64,000 bases of DNA from Enterococcus sp. HY326 (lineage in GTDB: Bacteria > Bacillota > Bacilli > Lactobacillales > Enterococcaceae): positions 1 to 64,000 of the forward strand of contig NZ_JANLGQ010000002.1 in the NCBI RefSeq assembly GCF_026157065.1, given 5' to 3'. This document shows, in pieces, positions 8,668 to 17,168 of the stretch. Every line of letters begins with the position of its first letter. The stretch's first letter is position 1. The notes beneath the pieces were generated by a model. It was given only the letters and a program-made list of their open reading frames with translations, was not told where the DNA came from and did no database searches. Made by a program: the position numbers and the translations under genes.

Positions 8668-9393
8668 ATGATAGAGATTGAGAATATTAAGAAAAAATAT
8701 GGTAATAAAGTTGTCTTAGATAAGGTTTCGTTTACTGCTGAAAAAGGGCAAATTACTGGGGTAATTGGACCAAACGGTTCAGGAAAATCAACACTGATGA
8801 GAATTTTACTGGGACTCGAAACAAGTCAAGAAGGACAAGCACTGATCAACAAAAAAAAGTATATGGACTTGAGGGAACAGCCTTATAATATCGTCGGTTC
8901 TTTTCTAGATAGTTGTTCGCCAAATCCCTCACGAACAGGTGTGAGTCATCTTAGATGGATTGGTTTAGCTTGTGGTATTGATAAAAAAAGATGTTTGGAA
9001 TGTTTGGAAATTGTCGGTTTAACTGGAGTAGGAAAGAAAAAAATTAAAGATTATTCTCTGGGGATGAAGCAACGATTAGGGCTAGCTGCTGCTATTTTAG
9101 CAGATCCACAAATCTTAGTGTTAGATGAACCGATTAATGGATTGGATCCAGAAGGAATTAGATGGGTGAGAGACTTTTTAAAAGGATTTGTTAATCAAGG
9201 GAAATTGGTGTTGATGTCCAGTCATTATATGAGTGAGCTAGAATTAACTGTTGATAAGGTAGTTGCCTTATCTCACGGCAAAATTGTCCTACATTCGGAT
9301 AGAGATACAATTATTTCCGAATACGGTTCCTTTGAAAATGCCTATTTTGACTCTACCAAAACGAAGAAAAATGGTGACGCTAATGTTGAATAA
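8668..9393 (+). CDS. ABC transporter ATP-binding protein (antimicrobial peptide immunity type)
   Basis: A 241-residue ATPase with Walker A GPNGSGKST, signature YSLGMKQR and Walker B ILVLDEP, followed by SSHYMSE with the switch histidine. The segment after the Q-loop (FLDSCSPNPSRTGVSHLRW) is of the type found in bacitracin or lantibiotic-protection transporters. The ribosome-binding site TTGGAGG is 8 bases upstream. It forms an operon with two overlapping permease genes and faces the two-component system. The substrate is not evident. Confidence 0.88.
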   Translation: MIEIENIKKKYGNKVVLDKVSFTAEKGQITGVIGPNGSGKSTLMRILLGLETSQEGQALINKKKYMDLREQPYNIVGSFLDSCSPNPSRTGVSHLRWIGLACGIDKKRCLECLEIVGLTGVGKKKIKDYSLGMKQRLGLAAAILADPQILVLDEPINGLDPEGIRWVRDFLKGFVNQGKLVLMSSHYMSELELTVDKVVALSHGKIVLHSDRDTIISEYGSFENAYFDSTKTKKNGDANVE

Positions 9394-10177
9394 AATCATA
9401 AAAAGCGAATGTTATAAAGTTCTCTCTTTTCCTCTATTTTGGTTTGGTATCATATTCGTTTTTGGCATTAGTATTTTCTTTTCAATTCAAAATATTCAAG
9501 CCATCAATGCGATGTTTTCTGGAAATTTTGCATCTGTTAATCTTGAATCAAATATTTTATCTGAGACACCAGCTATACTTGTCAGAGATGCCATTCTTTC
9601 TTCACCTTATCAAACGAGCGTACTATTCCTTCCGATTCTAATTGCCTTAGTTTATGCAACAGAATATCAATTCGGGCAAGAGTTGCAAAGCCAATTATTA
9701 ATTACTAATTGGCAAAAAAGGACTACTGGTAGAATCATTAGTTTATTTGTGATAGTAAGCATAGTCACACTAGTCTTCGCGATAGTTAATTGCCTTTTGT
9801 TGTTTATTCTACTAACACCAACTTTAAAAACATTTTTGACATTTTTTCTAGTCGGAGAAGTGACCTTGAGGGTACTTTTATTTTCAGTTGTGTTGGGACT
9901 ATTGTCTTTAGTGTTTGTAACACTTACAAAGAAATCCATTCCTTCTCTGGTCTTAATTGTGCTGCTATTGATTTTATCTTTAACTGGCTTATTGGGAATA
10001 TTAGCTCCTGATTTGAATAACATATTACCTTTATTAGGTGCAAAATCATTTGCTTTTGGTAGAGTGGAAGCGGGTCAAACTTCTCAATTATACGGCTTTT
10101 TGTTACTCTTAATTGAGTCTGTCTTATCATGCTCCATGATATATGGTATTGAGTGGAAGAAAGAGCAAAGGTGTTAA
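9383..10177 (+). CDS. ABC-2 type permease
   Basis: A 264-residue membrane protein with about six hydrophobic helices and an external loop after the first (residues about 40-75). Opens with MLNKIIKSECYKVL, the short cytoplasmic start usual for lantibiotic-immunity permeases. The start codon overlaps the ATPase gene by 11 bases, so translation is probably coupled; an ATG at 9371 is an alternative. It should pair with the next gene as a heterodimeric membrane domain. Confidence 0.78.
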   Translation: MLNKIIKSECYKVLSFPLFWFGIIFVFGISIFFSIQNIQAINAMFSGNFASVNLESNILSETPAILVRDAILSSPYQTSVLFLPILIALVYATEYQFGQELQSQLLITNWQKRTTGRIISLFVIVSIVTLVFAIVNCLLLFILLTPTLKTFLTFFLVGEVTLRVLLFSVVLGLLSLVFVTLTKKSIPSLVLIVLLLILSLTGLLGILAPDLNNILPLLGAKSFAFGRVEAGQTSQLYGFLLLLIESVLSCSMIYGIEWKKEQRC

Positions 10178-10178
10178 C

Positions 10179-10865
10179 ATGGCTATTAATATCTGGAAAG
10201 CTCTCTTATACAAAAAGTACACTTTGAAAAGTAAAGCGTACCAAATTTTGTTTATCGGTGGAGCAGCATTTTTCATATGTGTATTAAGTTTAATCCCTTT
10301 TCAATTGAATGGGAGTGGGCCTGTGCAGCTTTCTTTAACTAATTTTTTATCCATTATCGTTTTTCTTTTTATAAGTTGTGGGCTGCTGAGTGGGCAGATA
10401 GAAATCAATTATCATGAATCTATACAATTGGGTTTACTAGTAGGAAGTAAATCCAAGACTATATTTTACTCGCTGACTGTGGAGGTAATGGACTATATTT
10501 TTCAATCTTTCTTTATTTTCGGGATGATTAATGTGTTATATGGTGTTTTGTATTCAGGACAAGAGATACAAATTTTACGGATGCTTTCTTTTGTTTTAGG
10601 AGGGTGCACCTTTGCTTTTTTAGCTTATTTTTTAACACTATGTTTTGAAAGCGCAATGATAGCTCTAGCTATACTATTGATTTTTCCGCTAATAATCAGT
10701 CCTTATTTAGAAAGAATGTTTCCTAACACAGTGCCTCTTGTTATTTATAACGCTATAACAGCTAGTATAAACAGTTCACAATTTGGTATTTCACATTGGT
10801 ATTTATTTATTTTGTTAATACTTGTCATTGCGTTAACTTATTTGCAATTTAGAAAGCAGGCATGA
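10179..10865 (+). CDS. ABC-2 type permease, second subunit
   Basis: A 228-residue membrane protein, about six helices, starting MAINIWKALLYKKYTLK. It begins one base after the previous stop codon. With the preceding permease and ATPase it makes a three-gene exporter of the kind that protects against cell-wall-active peptides. Upstream in-frame codons exist inside the previous gene but have no better ribosome-binding site. Confidence 0.75.
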   Translation: MAINIWKALLYKKYTLKSKAYQILFIGGAAFFICVLSLIPFQLNGSGPVQLSLTNFLSIIVFLFISCGLLSGQIEINYHESIQLGLLVGSKSKTIFYSLTVEVMDYIFQSFFIFGMINVLYGVLYSGQEIQILRMLSFVLGGCTFAFLAYFLTLCFESAMIALAILLIFPLIISPYLERMFPNTVPLVIYNAITASINSSQFGISHWYLFILLILVIALTYLQFRKQA

Positions 10866-10898
10866 GAAGGTAGTAAAACTTTCATCAGCGAGGTATTT

Positions 10899-11597
10899 AT
10901 GGAAAATAATAGAAAAACAGATTTTAAACTAAAAGAAATTTCAATAAATAATGAGCAGAGTAAACTAGTCAGAGTGATTTTAATCTATTTGCTCGTCTTC
11001 TTTCTTTGGTGGTCAGTATATGAATTATCAGGAGTTCAGTTATTTAGATCACCTTTGGCAGAAGCAATATCCAGCTCTATCATTAAATTCTTAACGTGGA
11101 CAGTTCCAGCTCTTGTCTTAACAAAAGCATGGAGTAAATTTCTCTACATTCCATTCGACAAGATATTTAAAAATAAGTTTACTATTTTTCCGTATTTCCT
11201 ACTTGTCTTCTTGATGGTGAGTTATCTTTTCGTTGGAAATTTTTTAGAAAATGGAAGCTTACAACTTACTACACCAATTAATGGGGCTGATTTAATAGGC
11301 ATAGTATTGTTTGTGGGAATAACAGAGGAGGTCGTATTCAGGGGGTGGCTGTTGAATGCATTGTTGCCAAAAATGACAAAATTTTGGGCAGTCTCCATTT
11401 CCTCAATCCTATTTTTATGCATACATTTCCCTATCTGGATAAAAACAGGAAGTCTTCTTTCAAATTTTACTTCAGGGGCATTTATTAATGTCTTGATATT
11501 AAGTGCCATATTCTCTATGTCCTTCATAAAAAGTAAAAACATCATTGTTCCAATTGTAATTCATATGATTTGGAACTTTACATTATTGATAATCTAG
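10899..11597 (+). CDS. CPBP family intramembrane metalloprotease
   Basis: A 232-residue membrane protein of the CAAX-protease/bacteriocin-processing (Abi) family. Catalytic signatures visible: EEVVFRG (EExxxR), a histidine in LCIHFP, and a C-terminal HMIWN. Members near bacteriocin or immunity genes often confer self-immunity. The gene follows the ABC permease genes after 33 bases on the same strand and is likely cotranscribed, supporting an envelope-stress or peptide-resistance role; no bacteriocin precursor was recognised nearby. Confidence 0.85.
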   Translation: MENNRKTDFKLKEISINNEQSKLVRVILIYLLVFFLWWSVYELSGVQLFRSPLAEAISSSIIKFLTWTVPALVLTKAWSKFLYIPFDKIFKNKFTIFPYFLLVFLMVSYLFVGNFLENGSLQLTTPINGADLIGIVLFVGITEEVVFRGWLLNALLPKMTKFWAVSISSILFLCIHFPIWIKTGSLLSNFTSGAFINVLILSAIFSMSFIKSKNIIVPIVIHMIWNFTLLII

Positions 11598-11930
11598 ACT
11601 GGAACTATTTTGGTTAATAGTTTTATTCTTTTTATAATAATGGATTCGTGGAGCAATATTTATGCACTTTTTATATGTTCAGATATAGATTTTTGATGAA
11701 TCGTTTTCAATAGTAGACCAATTGAAAAAAGTTATTTGATTTACAAAGTTGCCAAAAATCAATCATTCTCAAGAATACAATAATCTAAAAAAAATAGATT
11801 TCATACACTCATAATAAACTTTTCAAACTTTTACAATACTCATTACACAAAAAATTCACATTTACAGGTTATTATGAACTCATCCCAATAAAACAAACCC
11901 AATAAAACACTTTTTCATTTTTTACTCCTA

Positions 11931-11962
11931 AACCCGCCAGTCCCCGCTGGCGGGTTCCCTTT
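11931..11962 (+). terminator. Strong GC-rich hairpin, probable terminator
   Basis: Perfect 10-base stem AACCCGCCAG (11931-11940) with CTGGCGGGTT (11947-11956) and a 6-base loop, followed by CCCTTTTG. The T-tract is modest. It stands far (330 bases) from the CPBP stop codon. Confidence 0.6.
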
Positions 11963-12159
11963 TGTCTTCAGAAAAAAGATTTTCTGAAGAGTTCTAGGTC
12001 ACATACGTTTAACTAGGAGTGAAGCAGCAAGATTTGTTTAAATGTTGTTGAAAGTTGAACTAGTATCCTAGCCATCAGTCTCCGCCAATGGGGGTCTTTT
12101 TTGTCAAGTTTAGACGCATATTCCATATTCAAATGCAATGCTAAAAGTTTCAAGCCAAA

Positions 12160-12189
12160 AGAAAAAGCCCTTGATTTCTCAAGGGCTTG
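12160..12189 (-). terminator. Terminator of rplS
   Basis: Read on the minus strand: stem AAGCCCTTGA / TCAAGGGCTT (12165-12174 with 12179-12188), 4-base loop, followed by CTTTTTCTTTT. Confidence 0.85.
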
Positions 12190-12211
12190 ACGTTGATTTG
12201 TAAAACAAATA

Positions 12212-12559
12212 TTAACGACGGATTTCTTTGATACGAGCTGCCTTCCCGTGTAAAGCACGTAAGTAGTACAATTTTGCACGACGAACTTTACCGTAGCGAA
12301 CAACTTCGATTTGTGCGACACGAGGAGTGTGAACTGGGAAAGTCCGTTCCACACCAACACCGTTTGAAATTTTACGAACAGTGTAAGTTTCGCTGATGCC
12401 AGCACCACGACGTTTGATGACTACGCCTTCGAAAAGCTGGATACGTTCGCGGGTTCCTTCGACTACTTTCGCATGAACGCGAACAGTGTCACCAGGGCGA
12501 AACGCTGGAATATCCGTACGTAGTTGTTCTTGAGTTAATTCTTGAATTAATGGGTTCAT
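12212..12559 (-). CDS. rplS: Ribosomal protein L19
   Basis: A 115-residue ribosomal protein of the 50S subunit at the interface with 30S. Full length; typical start [13 protein letters not shown], then [25 protein letters not shown] and the C-terminal [20 protein letters not shown]. Here it is a single-gene unit with its own promoter, leader and terminator rather than part of a rimM-trmD operon. Confidence 0.98.
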   Translation of the reverse strand: MNPLIQELTQEQLRTDIPAFRPGDTVRVHAKVVEGTRERIQLFEGVVIKRRGAGISETYTVRKISNGVGVERTFPVHTPRVAQIEVVRYGKVRRAKLYYLRALHGKAARIKEIRR

Positions 12560-12639
12560 TTATTCCTTCTCCTTATTCCAAACATTCATAGGACAGCTGC
12601 CCCAGCGGAATATCGTAATAGATGAGTGTTTACACTCAC
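12560..12639 (-). ncRNA. rplS 5' leader, L19-leader-like
   Basis: The roughly 80-base untranslated region on the minus strand contains hairpin TGAGTGT/ACACTCA (about 12623-12639) and the conserved-looking stretch ATTCCGCTGGGGC next to GCTGTCC, then the ribosome-binding site AAGGAGAAGG. Autoregulatory L19 leaders are known in low-GC Gram-positives; the match here is by eye and the fold was not computed. Confidence 0.5.
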
Positions 12640-12645
12640 CAAATA

Positions 12646-12674
12646 ATATTACCATAGACCATTTTGACTGTAAA
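12646..12674 (-). promoter_or_regulatory. rplS promoter
   Basis: Minus strand: -35 TTTACA (12669-12674), 17-base spacer, -10 TAATAT (12646-12651). Predicted start of transcription near 12639. Confidence 0.65.
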
Positions 12675-12701
12675 GATAATTTTCTTGACTGGTGCAAATT
12701 T

Positions 12702-12730
12702 TTGTTGTGAGGCAAGGAGTTTGCTATAAT
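12702..12730 (+). promoter_or_regulatory. Promoter with extended -10 for the GNAT gene
   Basis: TGCTATAAT (12722-12730) is an extended -10 element; the -35 TTGTTG (12702-12707) is weak with a 17-base spacer. It lies 32 bases before the start codon. Confidence 0.6.
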
Positions 12731-12761
12731 TTAGGAAATGAATTAGAAAAGAGTGTGGCTC

Positions 12762-13253
12762 ATGACAGTAACGATTCGGGCAATTCAAGATAGTGATATT
12801 CCAGTTTTATGGAAATTGGAAGAAAATATGTGGACCAACGATAATACACCCAATGCCAATCAGCAGCTGAGCTTTGATGCCTATGAAAAAAGTCAAAAGG
12901 ATCGAGAAATTTTAGTGGCGGCAAATGATGATAGCTTATTAGGGTTTATCAGCTATAAAAATCCGACAACGATGAGCAGTCATAGTCGTCAATGGGAGCT
13001 AGGAATCGGTGTTGCTGAGGAGGCCCAAGGACAGGGGATTGGTAAAAAATTAATTGCAGCTGTTATTGAAAAAGCCCGCCAGCAAAATATTGGCAAGCTT
13101 TCCTTAAGAGTGATGGACAGTAATCCACGGGCTAGAAAATCTTATGAGGCGTTGGGCTTTGTTCGGGAAGCCCATTACAAAAATGAATTTTGGATTAATA
13201 ACCATTGGGTTGATGATTATCATTATGCTTATTATTTAGAAGACACTTTATAA
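12762..13253 (+). CDS. GNAT family N-acetyltransferase
   Basis: A 163-residue acetyl-CoA-dependent acyltransferase. Acetyl-CoA loop EEAQGQGIGKKLI (motif A, about residues 87-99) and motif B with NPRARKSYEALGFVREA are clear. The acceptor (amine, amino acid or protein) cannot be told. Start at the ATG of MTVTIRAI, 9 bases inside the longest frame and nearest to an AAAAGAG site. Single gene with its own promoter and a shared bidirectional terminator. Confidence 0.9.
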   Translation: MTVTIRAIQDSDIPVLWKLEENMWTNDNTPNANQQLSFDAYEKSQKDREILVAANDDSLLGFISYKNPTTMSSHSRQWELGIGVAEEAQGQGIGKKLIAAVIEKARQQNIGKLSLRVMDSNPRARKSYEALGFVREAHYKNEFWINNHWVDDYHYAYYLEDTL

Positions 13254-13255
13254 AA

Positions 13256-13328
13256 ATGAAAAGAATCGACTGAAATATTCTACAGGTGAAGCTAGCTTGT
13301 AGAAATTATTTCAGCCGATTCTTTTTTA
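13256..13328. terminator. Bidirectional terminator between convergent genes
   Basis: Long imperfect hairpin: AAAAGAATCG..CTGAAATA with TATTTCAG.CGATTCTTTT, inner arms TTCTACA/TGTAGAA, T-tracts on both strands. It serves the GNAT gene and the ABC operon arriving from the right. Confidence 0.85.
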
Positions 13329-14090
13329 TAGGGCTTTTTTATTAAAGATTAGACAGCTAGCAATTAAACTGAAAATAATCCAAATAAGTGTGACTAGGAT
13401 AGATGGATAAAAATCTGATAGCTGTAGGCTACCATTAATCAGCTGCAGATTTTGTGAAACTAGATAGAGTGGGTTATATTCACTGACTTTCGGAAAAATA
13501 TTTGCCAAAAATAGACAGGCAACAAGTCCGCCGCAAAAAAGTAAAGTGCCGCTGGTTTCAAAGAAAAGAACACTACCGAGGTAAATACTGGTCAAGAGAA
13601 ATATTCCAAAAAGCCATAGAAAGCTTGCCGCTAGGAACAAATGATTTTGCTGATCAGTTGGCCAGTAAAAGGCCGTATAAGCATAGGTAACAACAAAAGC
13701 TAACAGGTTTCCCAAGGTCCACAACAGGCCGCTGACCGTCAGCTTTGAAAAAATGACGGTTGTCCGGGGGAGTCCTTTGGTCAGCATGTTCACTAGAGTT
13801 CCTTTGGTCAGTTCACTAGTCAGACTACTGCTGAAAACAATCACCAAAATAATTAAACCAAACTGTGGCAGATTTTTATAGTATTGCGTCCATGAGTCAA
13901 AGGCAGTTGGCGTTGGAACGGTCAAGGAGATGCCTTCTAGTGATAAACTTGAAATTAAATCCGGGGTAAATTTTGCAATCAAAGGATTCATTAAGCCCAG
14001 CAATAAAAAGATGACCGTTAGTAGCAATAATTTGCCGTTTCTTAATACCGCTAAACCTTCTTTTTTGGTAAAGGCTAGATAAGCGCTCAT
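13326..14090 (-). CDS. ABC-2 type transporter permease
   Basis: A 254-residue membrane protein with six predicted helices; the external loop after helix 1 spans about residues 38-70. It is the last gene of a five-gene minus-strand operon headed by a YtrA-type GntR regulator. Its start codon overlaps the stop of the ATPase gene by 4 bases. Such YtrA-controlled exporters often respond to cell-wall antibiotics; the substrate here is unknown. Confidence 0.82.
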   Translation of the reverse strand: MSAYLAFTKKEGLAVLRNGKLLLLTVIFLLLGLMNPLIAKFTPDLISSLSLEGISLTVPTPTAFDSWTQYYKNLPQFGLIILVIVFSSSLTSELTKGTLVNMLTKGLPRTTVIFSKLTVSGLLWTLGNLLAFVVTYAYTAFYWPTDQQNHLFLAASFLWLFGIFLLTSIYLGSVLFFETSGTLLFCGGLVACLFLANIFPKVSEYNPLYLVSQNLQLINGSLQLSDFYPSILVTLIWIIFSLIASCLIFNKKAL

Positions 14091-14998
14091 TTCACCACCT
14101 CCAAGAATAAATCCTCCAGTGTCGGTTCTTGGAATTCCAATTTTACCGGCACAAGCTGCTGCTGGTTCAAAAGCTGCATTAGAGCAAAAATAGTTTGATC
14201 AGCATGGAGGGTGCTGATTTTCAGCTGGTCAGAATTTTGTTGCTCAATTGTAAAAGATTGAGCAGCCCTGTCTGTAAATTTTTTGAGGCTGCTGTCATCT
14301 TTAAATTCTAAAAGAATCGTTTCTTGTTGCTGCTGATTTTTTAACGTTTGAATGGCGCCGTTTAACACAATTTCCCCTTGATCTAAGATGGCCACATGGT
14401 CACAAATTTTATCGACATCCGCTAAAATGTGGGTTGAAAACAAGACGGTGGTCTTGTTTTTAATCCGCAGCAGAATTTCTAAAATTTCTTTGCGGCCTAA
14501 AGGGTCCAAAGCAGAAGTCGGTTCATCACAAATCAGCAGTCGTGGTTCATTTAATAAAGCTTGGGCAATGCCTAAGCACTGCTTCATTCCCCGAGAAAAG
14601 CCGCCGATTTTTTTTTGTTCTTTTTCAAGGCCAACAAGCTCCAACAATTCAGCACTTCGTTCTTTAATTTTGGCTGCGGGCATGTAGGTAATCTCTCCGC
14701 AGAGCTTCAAATACTCTTCGGGTTTCATAAAATCATAAAATTCTGGAACATCTGGTAGATAGCCGACAAAGCGGTTGGTTTTAGTTTGGCCAAAGGCGAC
14801 AGACTCGTCAAAAATTTTGACAGTTCCCGAAGTGGGCTTCAATAAACCTAACATAATTTTCATGGTGGTAGTTTTGCCGGCACCATTTTTCCCGAGAAAA
14901 CCGAAAATAGCTTTTTCCGGGACTTCAAAGGAAACATCCTTTAGAATTTGCTGTTTGCCAAAATTTTGATGCAAATGATTTACTTCAATAGCTGCCAT
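14087..14998 (-). CDS. ABC transporter ATP-binding protein
   Basis: A 303-residue ATPase: Walker A GKNGAGKTT, signature FSRGMKQ, Walker B LLICDEP, H-loop FSTHIL, plus a C-terminal extension of about 80 residues usual for ABC-2 exporters (TLEDLFLEVVK end). ATG 14998 sits behind GAGGTGA and overlaps the preceding stop as TGATG. Partner of the permease at 13326-14090. Confidence 0.9.
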   Translation of the reverse strand: MAAIEVNHLHQNFGKQQILKDVSFEVPEKAIFGFLGKNGAGKTTTMKIMLGLLKPTSGTVKIFDESVAFGQTKTNRFVGYLPDVPEFYDFMKPEEYLKLCGEITYMPAAKIKERSAELLELVGLEKEQKKIGGFSRGMKQCLGIAQALLNEPRLLICDEPTSALDPLGRKEILEILLRIKNKTTVLFSTHILADVDKICDHVAILDQGEIVLNGAIQTLKNQQQQETILLEFKDDSSLKKFTDRAAQSFTIEQQNSDQLKISTLHADQTIFALMQLLNQQQLVPVKLEFQEPTLEDLFLEVVK

Positions 14999-15189
14999 CA
15001 AGCATCACCTCGCCCGATAGAAAAGTAAAGGACAGGCCCGATAATTGTGACAAAAGATAATAAAAGCCAGAGCCATTTATTGCCAAAACGGTAGTGGGGA
15101 TGCCGTAACACATGGATAATCGTGGCTGCGGCTAAGGCGAATTCCAAAATGATTAAGGGAATCAAAATGGGTAAAAGATCGGCACTCAT
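14998..15189 (-). CDS. Small PLDc_N-type membrane protein
   Basis: A 63-residue protein with two transmembrane helices (about 7-26 and 40-58) and the motif YRFGNKWLWL..GPVLYFSIGR, matching the phospholipase-D-nuclease N-terminal (PLDc_N) domain found alone in many Firmicutes ABC operons. It likely accompanies the transporter in the membrane; its exact role is not known. Strong GAGGAGGAG ribosome-binding site. Confidence 0.8.
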   Translation of the reverse strand: MSADLLPILIPLIILEFALAAATIIHVLRHPHYRFGNKWLWLLLSFVTIIGPVLYFSIGRGDA

Positions 15190-15208
15190 GTTTACTCCTC
15201 CTCATCAA

Positions 15209-16585
15209 TTAAGAAATATGTTGCAAAATTTGTTGGTATTCTTTTTTTGTTTCCTCTGCATCACTGGCGGTAAAATAATAATCCCGGTCCGCTGTTTTTA
15301 AATAAATAATCTCCTTTTGATCAAGACGGACATAGAGCGTTGCCGAGCGACCATTTCCGGCAAAAGAACCGGTAGCATAGTTTTCGGTACCCATGCCGTT
15401 CACTCGGAATAAGCCTTTTGGCAAATCAGTTATCAATTCAACAGACTCAATATCGTTAAAGGGCACGCTGGATTTGCCGACAAGCGGGGCTGTCATCACG
15501 ACATCTTCTTGAGTGATTTCCATGCGAATCGAATTCGTTTGAAAATCATATTGAAACATCGGTACCATCACAAAAGTTAAAATCCCCACCAAAAAGACGA
15601 CGAGAATCCCACCACCGATTTTCGCAGCAGGTTTTGCCATGTTCGTAGTAATGTTCATACCAACACGATCTGGTAGCATCAGACGATTATCATTGGGATT
15701 GTAATAAACACCATAGCGCCAATATTGGTCGTCACCGCTGTAACGTTGTTCACCGGTTTGCGCCATTAATTGATCCTGTTTTTTCCGTAGTTTAAATAAA
15801 AGAGCAATCGTGGACCCACAGCCGATAAAGAGCACTAAGAAGTAGGCTACCGAAATGACCGTCACAATTGTTGGATTAAAGGTCAACAGACCATAAGGCA
15901 ATAAAATCAAAGGAACAAACATATAGCTCAAGATAACGGTAATCAGTGACCAGTAAAATTTCGTCAAATCATTGTATTGCTGGTTGAGTTCAGTCTTTTG
16001 TGACCAAGCCTTCACTGGAAAGTGGCGGATGTAATAATACATTGCCAGACTAAGCAGCCATAAAATCCCTGCTGTCACAATCATCACGAGGTTCATTGTG
16101 AAGCTATTTAGCTGAAGGATTGAAATGGCTGCTGCGACAATCGTCAGCAGCAGACTGCCTAGCAACCATTTGATTGACAGCATTTTGCGATTTTTTAATT
16201 GAATCGCTTGGGTATCAATCAGAATCGGCTGTGCTTGTAACAGCCAGCCCATTTTAGCTTGCAGATCGTGAAGTTTATGAATGTAATGGACTTGGTAGAG
16301 ATACATCGTACCTAGAAAACCAAAGATCCCCAGCATAAAGCCAGTAAATAAAATAGAATCATAAGGCAAAAAAATCAGTGGAATGGTTGTTAAACTAAAG
16401 ATTATTGTGATAATTAAAAGTCCTTTGCGGTAGTCTTTGATTAAAGCTTTCACGACAGGAGCGTTTAACTTATCCTTTGGTAACGTATTTTCTAAAATAA
16501 TATTGGCGTGGGGCCGGCTGGGAATGATGCCCATCAAGCCCATTAAAATAAATAATGCAATTTCAATCAGAATCATAAAAGACAT
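15209..16585 (-). CDS. DUF1648/DUF5808-type membrane protein
   Basis: A 458-residue integral membrane protein with about eight helices. Residues about 285-320 carry DQYWRYGVYYNPNDNRL, the signature of the DUF5808 segment, and the C-terminal part (about 345-455) is an external or cytoplasmic beta-rich domain. Such proteins accompany YtrA/GntR ABC operons in enterococci and bacilli. ATG 16585 is 8 bases from GAGGAG and preferred to the GTG at 16594. Function unknown. Confidence 0.72.
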   Translation of the reverse strand: MSFMILIEIALFILMGLMGIIPSRPHANIILENTLPKDKLNAPVVKALIKDYRKGLLIITIIFSLTTIPLIFLPYDSILFTGFMLGIFGFLGTMYLYQVHYIHKLHDLQAKMGWLLQAQPILIDTQAIQLKNRKMLSIKWLLGSLLLTIVAAAISILQLNSFTMNLVMIVTAGILWLLSLAMYYYIRHFPVKAWSQKTELNQQYNDLTKFYWSLITVILSYMFVPLILLPYGLLTFNPTIVTVISVAYFLVLFIGCGSTIALLFKLRKKQDQLMAQTGEQRYSGDDQYWRYGVYYNPNDNRLMLPDRVGMNITTNMAKPAAKIGGGILVVFLVGILTFVMVPMFQYDFQTNSIRMEITQEDVVMTAPLVGKSSVPFNDIESVELITDLPKGLFRVNGMGTENYATGSFAGNGRSATLYVRLDQKEIIYLKTADRDYYFTASDAEETKKEYQQILQHIS

Positions 16586-16590
16586 GTAAA

Positions 16591-16968
16591 TCACTCCTCA
16601 AAAAAATCTGTTAGTATTTGTTGGACACTTTTTTCAATTTGTTCGGTGTTGACGGCGTGCAAACGAATTTCTGCTAAAATCAAGGTCAGTTGGAAAAATA
16701 AATCCGGCGGTAAAGGACCAGGCTGCGGTTTTAATTGAGCGACTTTGGTTCCCAGTCTTCGATCGGTAATTAAAAATCCTTCATCCTTCAATTGATTGTA
16801 GGCTTTAGAAATTGTCATATTATTCACGCCAATTTCATCTGCTAGCTGACGAACAGAGGGTAGCTGCTCATCTGGTTTTAACTGGCCTTTGGCAATGCCG
16901 ATAACTATTTGGTCCCGCACTTGTTTATAAATTGGAATTTCCGATGTCGTGGAGATTTCAAAAAGCAT
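16591..16968 (-). CDS. GntR family transcriptional regulator, YtrA subfamily
   Basis: A 125-residue regulator: N-terminal winged helix (about 8-75) with IPIYKQVRDQI and LPSVRQLADEIGVNNMTISKAYNQL, then the short two-helix YtrA-type dimerisation tail. Heads the operon and should repress it from the inverted repeat at 16998-17022. The effector is probably cell-envelope stress transmitted in an unknown manner, by analogy with YtrA. Confidence 0.9.
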   Translation of the reverse strand: MLFEISTTSEIPIYKQVRDQIVIGIAKGQLKPDEQLPSVRQLADEIGVNNMTISKAYNQLKDEGFLITDRRLGTKVAQLKPQPGPLPPDLFFQLTLILAEIRLHAVNTEQIEKSVQQILTDFFEE

Positions 16969-16997
16969 ATGGTCACCTGATTTCTTTTTTTGTATTG

Positions 16998-17038
16998 TTT
17001 GTATTATATATTGTAATACAAAAATCTTTTTTAAACAA
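16998..17038 (-). promoter_or_regulatory. Promoter and operator of the GntR/ABC operon
   Basis: Inverted repeat TTTGTATTA (16998-17006) and TAATACAAA (17014-17022) with a 7-base centre, plus an extra half site TGTATT at 16991. On the minus strand a -10 TACAAT (17010-17015) lies within the repeat, 17 bases from a -35 TTGTTT (17033-17038), so a bound repressor would block the promoter. Confidence 0.7.
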
Positions 17039-17168
17039 GTGACAAGTCAACAGGATTTTTCAAGTTTTTTACTGGCAACAGAGATTTATTAAGATGACAA
17101 TTGTCTTTGGAAACTGTATATTTAATGAAGAAGTTTTAGCAAATTTTTTTGAAGGTAGGAAAAAATGC

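Larger units (their letters stand above)
11598..12211. other. AT-rich intergenic region between the CPBP gene and rplS
   Basis: No gene supported. It contains a tandem copy of CCCAATAAAACA (about 11884-11909), a strong hairpin at 11931-11956 and the rplS terminator at 12165-12188. The open frame on the opposite strand overlapping rplS is a shadow. Confidence 0.5.

Noticed and set aside
11884-11910. Short tandem repeat CCCAATAAAACA, considered as a CRISPR or regulatory repeat
   Set aside because: Only two copies with no spacer pattern. No CRISPR array was seen anywhere in the window.
12013-12408. 131-codon open frame on the minus strand overlapping rplS
   Set aside because: It overlaps the secure L19 gene in another frame, crosses the rplS terminator and has no ribosome-binding site.
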